Positions 1 to 6,419 of a DNA stretch of 10,273 nt are shown piece by piece. Under the pieces are notes generated by a model. The model saw only the letters and a list, made by a program, of their open reading frames with translations, was not told where the DNA came from and did no database searches. The DNA is from JAAEKA01 sp049299095 (GTDB taxonomy: Bacteria > Chloroflexota > Anaerolineae > JAAEKA01). Numbering within the stretch: position 1 is the stretch's first letter; each line of letters starts with the position of its first letter. The stretch is from contig JBAQWV010000070.1 in the NCBI GenBank assembly GCA_049299095.1, positions 1-10,273 of the forward strand, written 5' to 3'. The position numbers and the translations under genes are program-made.

Positions 1-33
1 GACAGATCGTCGTTCTGGTAGTACGCTTGCCAT

Positions 34-96
34 GCGAGGCGGTCTCCTTTCGGGTTTTTGTTTGCACCTCTATACCTTACTCGGATTCCGCCTCGC
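34..96. repeat. 9-base perfect inverted repeat upstream of the operon
   Basis: GCGAGGCGG at 34-42 is exactly complementary to CCGCCTCGC at 88-96, with 45 bases between. The enclosed segment is less GC-rich and contains a run of five T (55-59). The repeat lies upstream of the proposed operon promoter, so it would not be in that transcript. It could belong to the 3' end of an upstream transcript or be an operator, or it could be chance. No function can be assigned. Confidence 0.35.
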
Positions 97-128
97 TCAC
101 AATTTCAACCGAAATCCATACACTACCT

Positions 129-157
129 TTGCGGCTTGTCCGGTTCACGCATATAAT
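129..157 (+). promoter_or_regulatory. Sigma-70-type promoter of the operon, apparently leaderless
   Basis: A perfect -10 hexamer, TATAAT, lies at 152-157. A weak -35, TTGCGG (129-134, 3 of 6 consensus bases), is 17 bases upstream. Only six bases separate the -10 box from the ATG at 164, so transcription would start at or very near the A of that codon. There is no purine-rich ribosome-binding sequence between them. This supports both the choice of 164 as start codon and a leaderless mRNA. The birA promoter in this window has the same geometry. Confidence 0.65.
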
Positions 158-163
158 GCCTCT

Positions 164-1084
164 ATGCAAACGCCCAGATTGCCGGGAACGGTTCAGGTTG
201 ACGTGGATGAGCTTTGGGTATACTACGAAAGCATCGGCCATCCCGCCCCCGACAATGCTTTCACCGCGGTGTATGACGAAGGCATTCCGCGCCTGCTGAC
301 GCTGTTTGCACGCTATGGCATCCGCGCGACCTTTTTCGTTTGTGGACGCGACTTACCGCGGCAGGCTGGCTGGGTGGCCGAGATCGTGCGTCAGGGCCAC
401 GAAGTGGCAAACCACAGCACTTGGCATCGCCCTGGCTTCGCGCGGCTCAGTGTCGAAGAAAAGCGCGCCGACATCGCCACCACCCAAATCTTGATTGAGC
501 AGGCCTGCGGCGAACAGCCTGTTGGTTTCAAAACACCGGGCTTCAGCTTTGCCCCCAATCTGTGGACTGTGCTGGCCGAGCTGGGCTTTCGCTACGATTC
601 AACGATCTTGCCGATGCCGTGGGCCCCGCTGCTGCGCACCTTGCAGCGCGCACTTTCCGGTGGGCATGTAGACCCATCCCACTATGGCCGCGCCAGCAAC
701 GCCCTTGCGCCGCTGCGCCCCTACCAGCCGCATTCAATCCACGGCCAGCACCCCGGCGGCTTCTGGGAAGTGCCTGTCACTACAATGCCGCTGCTGCGCC
801 TGCCCATGCACAGCACCTTTGTCCTGACCGCAGGCCAGCCCTTGTTCGACGCCGGACTGGCCCTGCTGCGAGCCGGACACACGCCCGTTAACTATTTGCT
901 ACACGCGGCAGATGTGCTGGACGCGGTGGACGATCCCGCGTTGGCATCGTATCATTTTCTTGCCACGCCGTGGGCTGCCAAGCAAACTTTGTATGAACAT
1001 ATGCTGCGCCGCTTGAGCGAGAGCTACGCGCTGGTGCCAACGGATGAATTTTTGACGCGTGTAACACCGTCCTTGTCTGGATAA
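164..1084 (+). CDS. Polysaccharide deacetylase (NodB/CE4 fold), ArnD-like
   Basis: This is a 306-residue metal-dependent de-N-acylase of the NodB fold, which removes acyl groups from amino sugars. Motif 1 is the DVDE form (Asp13, Asp15) near the N terminus, not the DDG form of secreted chitin deacetylases. Motif 2, His84-S-T-W-His88, supplies the metal histidines. Motif 3 is FKTPGF (122-127), with Lys in place of the usual Arg. A YDST segment (144-147) and a late LLHAAD segment (245-250, His247) follow. There is no signal peptide, so the enzyme is probably cytoplasmic or at the inner membrane face. The reading frame is open back to an ATG at 32, but that would add 44 residues unlike the family and would put the TATAAT box inside the gene, so 164 is preferred. 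It is the first gene of the operon, 4 bases before the GT2 gene. The context suggests a lipid-linked sugar as substrate, as for ArnD. The fold is fairly certain; the substrate is inferred. Confidence 0.88.
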   Translation: MQTPRLPGTVQVDVDELWVYYESIGHPAPDNAFTAVYDEGIPRLLTLFARYGIRATFFVCGRDLPRQAGWVAEIVRQGHEVANHSTWHRPGFARLSVEEKRADIATTQILIEQACGEQPVGFKTPGFSFAPNLWTVLAELGFRYDSTILPMPWAPLLRTLQRALSGGHVDPSHYGRASNALAPLRPYQPHSIHGQHPGGFWEVPVTTMPLLRLPMHSTFVLTAGQPLFDAGLALLRAGHTPVNYLLHAADVLDAVDDPALASYHFLATPWAAKQTLYEHMLRRLSESYALVPTDEFLTRVTPSLSG

Positions 1085-1088
1085 TCAC

Positions 1089-1838
1089 ATGACTGACGTT
1101 GCCCCCTCTGTTCTACGCCGCCTGTTGATTTTACCGGCCCATAACGAAGCCGGGAATTTACCGCGCGTGCTGCTGGAAGTGTGTCAGGCCGCACCCGGCT
1201 ACGACCTGGTGGTGATTGACGACGGCAGCCGCGACGCCACCGCGGTAGTCGCGCGCACATACGGCGCCACCGTCGTGACCTTGCCAGTGAATCTCGGCTA
1301 CGGTGGGGCGGTGCAAACCGGCTTTCGCTTCGCAGTGGAAAACAACTACGATCTGGCCGTGGTCATGGACTCAGATGGGCAGCACGACCCCGCGGGCATT
1401 GCCCTGCTGGCGGCAACTGTGGTTAGCGGCGAGGCTGATGTGGCGATTGGCTCGCGCTTTCGCGGGCGCATGGCCTATCACCAGCCCTGGGTAAAGCGCA
1501 TGGGAATGCGCCTGTTTGCCTGGACCGTCTCGCGGCTGACCGGCCGCGAAGTCACCGATCCAACTTCCGGCTTTCAGGCGCTGAATCGCGACGCCTTATG
1601 CTTTTTTGCTTATGACAATTATCCGGTAGACTATCCCGACGCGGACACGTTGTTGGTACTGCATTATGCAGGCTTCCGGGTGGTGGAAACGCCGGTCACC
1701 ATGCGCGAACGCATGAGTGGTGTTTCGATGCACAGTGGCTGGAAGCCCTTTTACTACGTACTGAAGATGTGGCTGGCGATCAGCATGGTGCTGCTGCGTG
1801 AGAAAACCCATGTTTCCGCCCGGAGAACCGCGCTATGA
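1089..1838 (+). CDS. GT2 glycosyltransferase, polyprenyl-phosphate sugar synthase-like
   Basis: This 249-residue GT-A-fold family 2 glycosyltransferase most resembles dolichyl/polyprenyl-phosphate mannose (or glucose, GlcNAc) synthases, which move a sugar from a nucleotide donor to a polyprenyl phosphate on the cytoplasmic membrane face. Motifs in order are PAHNEAGNL (16-24), DDGSRD (44-49, nucleotide binding), DSDGQHDP (94-101, the metal-binding DxD), GSRF (121-124) and TDPTSGFQALNR (156-167), the DPxSGF motif of this subgroup. The C-terminal ERMSGVS stretch and an amphipathic or weakly hydrophobic segment (about 219-236) probably touch the membrane. There are no clear transmembrane helices of the kind seen in GtrB or ArnC, so membrane anchoring may depend on the DUF2304 partner encoded next, whose start overlaps this stop codon (ATGA, 1835-1838). 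No good Shine-Dalgarno precedes this start. The donor sugar cannot be read from the sequence. Confidence 0.9.
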   Translation: MTDVAPSVLRRLLILPAHNEAGNLPRVLLEVCQAAPGYDLVVIDDGSRDATAVVARTYGATVVTLPVNLGYGGAVQTGFRFAVENNYDLAVVMDSDGQHDPAGIALLAATVVSGEADVAIGSRFRGRMAYHQPWVKRMGMRLFAWTVSRLTGREVTDPTSGFQALNRDALCFFAYDNYPVDYPDADTLLVLHYAGFRVVETPVTMRERMSGVSMHSGWKPFYYVLKMWLAISMVLLREKTHVSARRTAL

Positions 1839-2233
1839 TGGCCCCGCTGCCGCGTTTACTGGTTTTCCTGCTCGGGCTGGTGGTGCTGCTATTCGTCATC
1901 AACCTGGTGCGCAAACGCCACCTGCAAGAGCGTTACGCGATCCTTTGGCTAATCGCCGGGGTTGTGTTGACCCTTTCACCGATCTTCATCGGCTGGCTGG
2001 ATCACCTGGCGTTCAGCATGGGCTTTGAATATCCGCCCGCACTGCTGCTGCTGCTGGCCGTGGTCGGTCTGCTGCTGCTGATCTTCCAATTGTCGCTGAC
2101 CATTTCTCGCAGTGAGGATCGTGTCAAAGTATTAACTCAGGAATTAGCTATTTTACGCCAACGCGTCAACGCGTTGGAGGAAAAACTTTCTATACCCACT
2201 TTTCAGGAAACAAACTCTGCGGATCATGACTGA
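1835..2233 (+). CDS. DUF2304 small membrane protein, probable GT2 partner
   Basis: This 132-residue protein has three predicted membrane helices (about 7-24, 33-52 and 66-89) and a C-terminal cytoplasmic coiled coil (about 92-119, with Leu and Val at heptad positions). The charged RKRHLQERYAILWL stretch between helices 1 and 2, and the SRSEDRVKVLTQELAILR stretch after helix 3, match the DUF2304 pattern as I know it. Genes of this type often sit beside GT2 genes. The streptococcal protein GacJ, which binds and stimulates the GT2 enzyme GacI, is to my knowledge of this type. By analogy this protein would tether or activate the preceding transferase. The gene starts within the upstream stop (ATGA) and has a GGAGAA ribosome-binding sequence at 1822-1827, one of the few good ones in the operon. 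The start is ATGATG, so the second ATG (1838) is also possible. Family assignment is fairly secure; the role is inferred. Confidence 0.82.
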   Translation: MMAPLPRLLVFLLGLVVLLFVINLVRKRHLQERYAILWLIAGVVLTLSPIFIGWLDHLAFSMGFEYPPALLLLLAVVGLLLLIFQLSLTISRSEDRVKVLTQELAILRQRVNALEEKLSIPTFQETNSADHD

Positions 2234-2918
2234 TTCTTTATCGCTCTCGACCAAACCTGGTTTACCCCACAGCGCGCCAGACAGAGCGGCTGTCCATTCC
2301 TTTTCTCCACTACAAATTCATGACAGCGTCGGCGTCTGCGGTGTGCGCACCGACACCCGTCTGCTGGCCGAAATCGCGGCAGATGCCCCCCTGCCGGGCC
2401 GCGCGCTGGACATGGGGACCGGCACCGGCTATATCGGCCTGTACCTGGCCCAACGCGGCTGGCAGGTGGACGCCGTGGATGTCAGCCCGCGAGCCGTAGA
2501 GCTGGCGCGCGCCAACGCGCAACGCAACGGCCTGGTGATCAACATCTACCAGTCCAATCTGTTTGGACAAACCGCCGACCAATACGATGTCATTGCGTTC
2601 AATCCCCCTATGCGTCCCGACGAAAACGAGTTGAGCCGCATCGTGACCAGCTTGCTGCGCCGCAGCCCGGCCATCAGCCGCCTGTTGATGCAACTAGTCG
2701 GCGAACGTTTTGAAACCGGGCGCACCGAGTTCCTCACCCTGGTTGTTGAAGAAGCCCGGCAACGCCTGCGTCCGGGCGGACGGCTGGTGCTAGGGATCAG
2801 CCACGATGAAGCGCAAGAGATCGCACGCATTCCGCATGTCACCCTGCTCAGCGTTAAGGACATTCCCGGCATGGTGCGCCAAGAAATCGCCACATTCAGC
2901 TTCACAGAACGCCTATGA
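2226..2918 (+). CDS. Class I SAM methyltransferase with NPP motif (MTS/PrmC-like)
   Basis: This is a 230-residue Rossmann-fold S-adenosylmethionine-dependent methyltransferase. Motif I is LDMGTGTGYIG (61-71), the acidic-loop region is VDVSPRAVELARANAQRN (84-101), and the catalytic-pocket motif FNPPM (125-129) follows. The (N/D)PP(Y/F) signature marks enzymes that methylate planar nitrogens, such as glutamine in release factors and ribosomal protein L3, or exocyclic amines of rRNA bases. Here the aromatic residue is replaced by Met128-129 context (NPP then Met129). A segment before motif I (VGVCGVRTDTRLLAE, 35-49) resembles the substrate-gating stretch ahead of motif I in PrmC/HemK-type enzymes. 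The usual N-terminal helical substrate domain of PrmC is absent. The gene overlaps the DUF2304 gene by 8 bases and the next gene by 4, so it is co-translated with glycosylation genes. The substrate could be a glycan, a protein or RNA; the sequence does not decide. Confidence 0.8.
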   Translation: MTDSLSLSTKPGLPHSAPDRAAVHSFSPLQIHDSVGVCGVRTDTRLLAEIAADAPLPGRALDMGTGTGYIGLYLAQRGWQVDAVDVSPRAVELARANAQRNGLVINIYQSNLFGQTADQYDVIAFNPPMRPDENELSRIVTSLLRRSPAISRLLMQLVGERFETGRTEFLTLVVEEARQRLRPGGRLVLGISHDEAQEIARIPHVTLLSVKDIPGMVRQEIATFSFTERL

Positions 2919-4558
2919 CCCAACCCCACGGCTGGCAACGCAAAGACTGGCTGCTTCTAATCCTGCTCATCGGACTGGGAGTTGCTGTGCGTGCTTTAGC
3001 AACGACGCTGCCGCGCGTCGCCTGGGGCGATGAACCCTATTACCTCTGGATTGGGCGGAGTTTTTGGGCCGGCACCGGCTTCAACGCAATGGGTTACTCC
3101 GCGGCCAACTTCCCCCCGCTGTTTCCCTTACTCGCCGGTGCAGTAGATCGGTTAACCGGCAATCTGATTTGGGCGAGCAACCTCGTCTACATTGTCACAG
3201 GCGCGTTACTCGTCTGGCCCCTCACTGCGCTGGCGCGTGCCATCTATTCCCCGTTGGCTGGCTGGTTGGTTGGGCTGGTGACCGCGCTGTACCCCGCGCT
3301 AGTAACCGGTGTACTCACTTGGGGAACGATGACTGAGCCGCTCTACCTACTGTTGATCGGACTGGCGATCTATGCGCTTTTCCGCGCACTAGACGATCAA
3401 CCGATGCGCTGGCGGCATTTCATCGCACTGGGCACTGCCCTCAGCCTCGCCTACCTCACGCGCACCGAGGCGCTGGTCTTTCTGGCGGCTGCACTGCTCC
3501 TGCTGTTGGCCGGGCTGATGCTGCGCCGCGAACATTGGTCGCGCGTGCTGGCACGGCTGGCAAGCGTGATCATTGTCTTCCTGCTCGTCGCCGCACCCTA
3601 TCTGGTTTACATTCAGCGCAGCACCGGCCACTGGAGCCTGACCGGCGCGGCCGGCATGGCTTTCACCAGCATGAGCGGCCTGGTCACCAACGACCCAGCC
3701 ACCTTTGATCGCGCCACTTGGGAGTTGGATCCCCTCGACAACGAAGTCTTTCTATTTTCGCGCAGCAGCGGCGGCGAAAGCGTAGTCACAACCGTGCTGG
3801 CTGATCCGCTGGCAATGTTGCGCCGTTTTCGTCAAGGAGCCAGCACAGCCAGCGCGCTGCTGTGGAGCCTCAAGCTCGCGCCGTGGATTTTCGCCGCACT
3901 GGCAGCTTTAGGGCTGTTTGCCCGCAGTTGGCCCGCGCGGCGGCTGCGCGGCGAAGCTGCCATGCTGGCTTCGCTAGCCGCTCCCCTGGCCTACCTGCCC
4001 TTTTTTGTGCAAGAACGCTATCTGGCCGGCCTGCTGCTGCCGATCATGGTCTGGCTGGGCGCGGGAGTTGAGGTGCTGGGAGAATGGCTGCGCGGCAGTG
4101 TCGAGAACCTGCGCACGCGTCCCCTCTCCACCGGTCAAGCGCGGGCTTTAACGCTGGTTCCCGTACTCGTCCTGGCCGTTGTGATGCTCCTGCTCAGCCC
4201 GCTGGTCTGGCGCACCATGCAGCGCACCCATTCCTTCCAGCCCGGTCATCTGGCTGCGGCCACCGCGCTGCGCGCAGCAGGCGCCACATCCGACGACGTG
4301 CTGCTGAGCCGCTATCCGGCCATCGCCCTGCACGCGAACATGCGCTGGGCCGCCACCCCCGCCGAAGACTGGCCCACCGTTCTCGCCTACGCGCGCCAGC
4401 ATCAAGCCACCTACCTGGCGATGGATAGCTGGGAAGCCAGCCTGCGCCCACAGCTCGACTTTTTGCTGATCCCTACGCTAGCGCCGCCGGAACTGCGCTA
4501 CCTGACAACGCTGGAAACCGGCGAAACCCCTGTCGTGTTATACAAATTTGTGCCTTGA
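2915..4558 (+). CDS. GT-C membrane glycosyltransferase, GT39/ArnT-like (first paralog)
   Basis: This 547-residue polytopic membrane protein has roughly ten or more hydrophobic helices and belongs to the GT39/ArnT-like GT-C superfamily. Those enzymes take a sugar from a polyprenyl-phosphate carrier on the outer membrane face and attach it to a protein, lipid or glycan. The first extracytoplasmic loop carries the acidic pair WGDEPYY (Asp39, Glu40), where GT-C enzymes keep their catalytic or metal-contacting Asp. Other landmarks are WGTMTEPLYLLL (136-147), LTRTEALVF (181-189), the ERYL motif (367-370) before a late helix, and a soluble C-terminal segment (about 440-547) with DWPTVLAYARQH (485-496) and WEASLRPQL (506-514). 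The start overlaps the methyltransferase stop (ATGA) and has no Shine-Dalgarno, so translational coupling is likely. The neighbouring gene encodes a diverged paralog with all these landmarks in the same order. Acceptor and sugar are unknown. Confidence 0.85.
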   Translation: MTQPHGWQRKDWLLLILLIGLGVAVRALATTLPRVAWGDEPYYLWIGRSFWAGTGFNAMGYSAANFPPLFPLLAGAVDRLTGNLIWASNLVYIVTGALLVWPLTALARAIYSPLAGWLVGLVTALYPALVTGVLTWGTMTEPLYLLLIGLAIYALFRALDDQPMRWRHFIALGTALSLAYLTRTEALVFLAAALLLLLAGLMLRREHWSRVLARLASVIIVFLLVAAPYLVYIQRSTGHWSLTGAAGMAFTSMSGLVTNDPATFDRATWELDPLDNEVFLFSRSSGGESVVTTVLADPLAMLRRFRQGASTASALLWSLKLAPWIFAALAALGLFARSWPARRLRGEAAMLASLAAPLAYLPFFVQERYLAGLLLPIMVWLGAGVEVLGEWLRGSVENLRTRPLSTGQARALTLVPVLVLAVVMLLLSPLVWRTMQRTHSFQPGHLAAATALRAAGATSDDVLLSRYPAIALHANMRWAATPAEDWPTVLAYARQHQATYLAMDSWEASLRPQLDFLLIPTLAPPELRYLTTLETGETPVVLYKFVP

Positions 4559-6237
4559 CCACCCTTCGTATGCAAACCATCAGCGTTAACTACTTCCTGC
4601 GCTTCTTACGCTCCCGCTGGGCCGTCATCAGTCTCTTGCTGCTTGGCATGGCAGTACGCCTTGTGTTCGGCTCCCTGCCGCGCATGTCGCGCTGGGACGA
4701 AGCGTCCTACCTGATGATTGGCCGCAATCTGCTAGCCGGTAACGGTTATCGTGAGCTGATCGGCGGCTTCGATGTTCATCAACCGCCGATGGTGGCGTTT
4801 TTGTCTGCGGCCGGACTGGCACTGGGGTTACCGCTCAATTGGGCCGCGGCGCTGCCCTCGCATGTGCTGCTGGGCGCGCTGGTGGTCATACCGCTATATG
4901 CCCTCGGTACAGCCATCTACGGCCGCCGCGCGGGCCTGCTGGCTGCCTGTCTGGGCGCTTTTTATCCTGCGCTGGCCGTCAATCCCCTGTACTGGGGGAG
5001 CATGACCGAACCGGTGTTCATGTTAGAGATGTTGACCGGCCTGTACGCGACCTACCGGACCGGTGTCAGCTTGACCCGTGGCAAGGTTCCCTGGGGGTGG
5101 TCGCTCTTGACGGGGTCGGCCTTCGGTCTGGGCTACCTGACACGGCCCGAAAGTCTGGTGTTTGCGCTGGTGCTGCTGGCCTATTTGATATTGCTGGCCC
5201 TGCGGGGTTGGCGCGTTCGGCTGATCCCCACCCTGCTGGCAGGCGTTGTCATCGTCGCTACCATCGTCCTCGTGGCCGCCCCTTATGTGCGCTATCTGCA
5301 TCAGGTGACCGGCCATTGGACGCTTAGCGGCAAGGCCGGAACCGGCATGGACATTTCCTGGGCGCTGGTAAACGACAGCCAGCCGATGCACGATCAAGCC
5401 GCAGCCGCGCTGGACAGCACTGGCGAGGAAATCATGTGGCTATCACACGAGGGACTGACCGTCAGCGTCAGCGACTGGGTCAAGGCCGATCCGCAACGCT
5501 TCCTCACCTTGATCCGACGCAACCTGCGCGCCACAGTAGACGTGCTGTTCAGCAGGGATTTGTTCAACCTTGGTCTGGCCGCGCTGACCTGCCTGGGGCT
5601 GTTCAGTCATGCTTGGCAACGCCGCCAATGGCGCGGGCAATTGCTGCTGCTGCTGGGCCTGATGCCGATAGCCAGCCTGTGGATCGTTTTCATTGAAAGT
5701 CGCTTGCTAGTCATTTACATCGCCATCAGCCTGGTTTGGGCTGGGGCAGGGCTGGCACAGCTCACGCGCTGGGCCGCGGACACGCTGCCGCGCTGGCGCC
5801 TGTTGGCCGCGGCGCTGCCGGTGACGCTGGTCGTCGCCTGGATGCTGTGGCAGGGGATCAATGTGGCGCGCGAGCAGATTCCAACCCAGCCATTTTACCG
5901 ACTGGAAGCCGCGCGCTGGCTGGCTGAAAACACCCCGCCTGGCGCGCCGATCATGACACGCAACGCAGAAACGCCACTGTATGCCGGTCGTCCGATGGTA
6001 GGCTTTCCGCGCGCCGACTGGCCGCAGGTCTTGCACTATGCCCAGAAACACGGCGCGCGCTACCTGGTGGTGGATGAATGGGAGGCCACCGCAGTCCGGC
6101 CTCAGCTTGGCTGGCTGCTGGCCCTTCAGCCTGGCCAAGCGCGTGACGGGATCACTGAACGCACTCGCATTTCGCATCCGGGGCGCGACATTCTGATCTT
6201 CGAATTGACACCCGACAGCGCCAGTTTGGCGAAATAG
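4555..6237 (+). CDS. GT-C membrane glycosyltransferase, GT39/ArnT-like (second paralog)
   Basis: This 560-residue polytopic protein is paralogous to the gene before it. The correspondences are RWDEASYLMIGR (47-58, Asp48/Glu49) for WGDEPYYLWIGR, WGSMTEP (147-153) for WGTMTEP, LTRPESLVF (195-203) for LTRTEALVF, TGHWTLSG (252-259) for TGHWSLTG, and a C-terminal DWPQVLHYAQKH (488-499) plus WEATAVRPQL (509-518). The ERYL motif of the first copy is changed to ESRLL (381-385) here, so donor or acceptor handling may differ. The role is presumably extracytoplasmic sugar transfer from a polyprenyl phosphate. The start is uncertain: TTG at 4555 gives a 4-base overlap with the previous stop, matching the ATGA overlaps elsewhere in the operon, while ATG at 4570 lies five codons inside and is equally free of a ribosome-binding sequence. 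It is the last gene of the operon, followed by a 182-base gap with no convincing terminator. Confidence 0.84.
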   Translation: MTTLRMQTISVNYFLRFLRSRWAVISLLLLGMAVRLVFGSLPRMSRWDEASYLMIGRNLLAGNGYRELIGGFDVHQPPMVAFLSAAGLALGLPLNWAAALPSHVLLGALVVIPLYALGTAIYGRRAGLLAACLGAFYPALAVNPLYWGSMTEPVFMLEMLTGLYATYRTGVSLTRGKVPWGWSLLTGSAFGLGYLTRPESLVFALVLLAYLILLALRGWRVRLIPTLLAGVVIVATIVLVAAPYVRYLHQVTGHWTLSGKAGTGMDISWALVNDSQPMHDQAAAALDSTGEEIMWLSHEGLTVSVSDWVKADPQRFLTLIRRNLRATVDVLFSRDLFNLGLAALTCLGLFSHAWQRRQWRGQLLLLLGLMPIASLWIVFIESRLLVIYIAISLVWAGAGLAQLTRWAADTLPRWRLLAAALPVTLVVAWMLWQGINVAREQIPTQPFYRLEAARWLAENTPPGAPIMTRNAETPLYAGRPMVGFPRADWPQVLHYAQKHGARYLVVDEWEATAVRPQLGWLLALQPGQARDGITERTRISHPGRDILIFELTPDSASLAK

Positions 6238-6306
6238 CCCACCCCTCATATACTGGCCTCCCCAAGATTGCAAAACTGTAAGGGTAAAACCGACAGTTTA
6301 GCTGCT

Positions 6307-6341
6307 ATTTTCATGTGATTTTCATGTTTATAGCATAAACT
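6307..6341 (+). promoter_or_regulatory. 11-base-periodic direct repeat and adjoining palindrome upstream of the secreted propeller gene
   Basis: The 10-base word ATTTTCATGT occurs at 6307-6316 and again at 6318-6327, a period of 11 bases or one helical turn. It runs into a perfect palindrome, GTTTAT-agc-ATAAAC (6326-6340). A TANNNT-type -10 candidate, TAAACT, lies at 6336-6341, which would put the repeats over the -35 region. Two half-sites 11 bases apart over a weak -35 is the usual arrangement for OmpR/PhoB-family response regulators. No -35 consensus hexamer is evident, as expected for an activator-dependent promoter. The 182-base gap (6238-6419) is also AT-richer than the flanking genes. 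The regulator and the transcription start are inferred. Confidence 0.4.
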
Positions 6342-6405
6342 TTACCCGTTTCCTCCACAATGGCCCGACCTATGTCGAGCCAAAAGCCAACTTTTATGCC
6401 ATGAC

Positions 6406-6411
6406 AAGGAG
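6406..6411 (+). promoter_or_regulatory. Strong ribosome-binding site
   Basis: AAGGAG lies 8 bases before the ATG at 6420. It is the best Shine-Dalgarno sequence in the window and fixes the start of the secreted propeller protein. It contrasts with the apparently leaderless starts of the deacetylase and birA genes. Confidence 0.85.
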
Positions 6412-6419
6412 ACTTACTC

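Noticed and set aside
32..163. Possible 44-residue N-terminal extension of the deacetylase from ATG 32
   Set aside because: It has no resemblance to the NodB fold or to a clean signal peptide, and it contains the TATAAT box of the promoter that fits a start at 164.
5707..6273. 188-codon open frame on the minus strand opposite the second GT-C gene
   Set aside because: It mirrors a GC-rich coding frame; its translation is rich in Arg, Gln and Pro with no domain, and it lies wholly over a well-supported gene.
6273..6299. 7-base inverted repeat (AAACTGT / ACAGTTT, 13-base loop) as an operon terminator
   Set aside because: The stem is short and AT-rich, the loop is long and no real U-run follows. 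It may be an operator half of the regulatory gap, but I cannot support termination.
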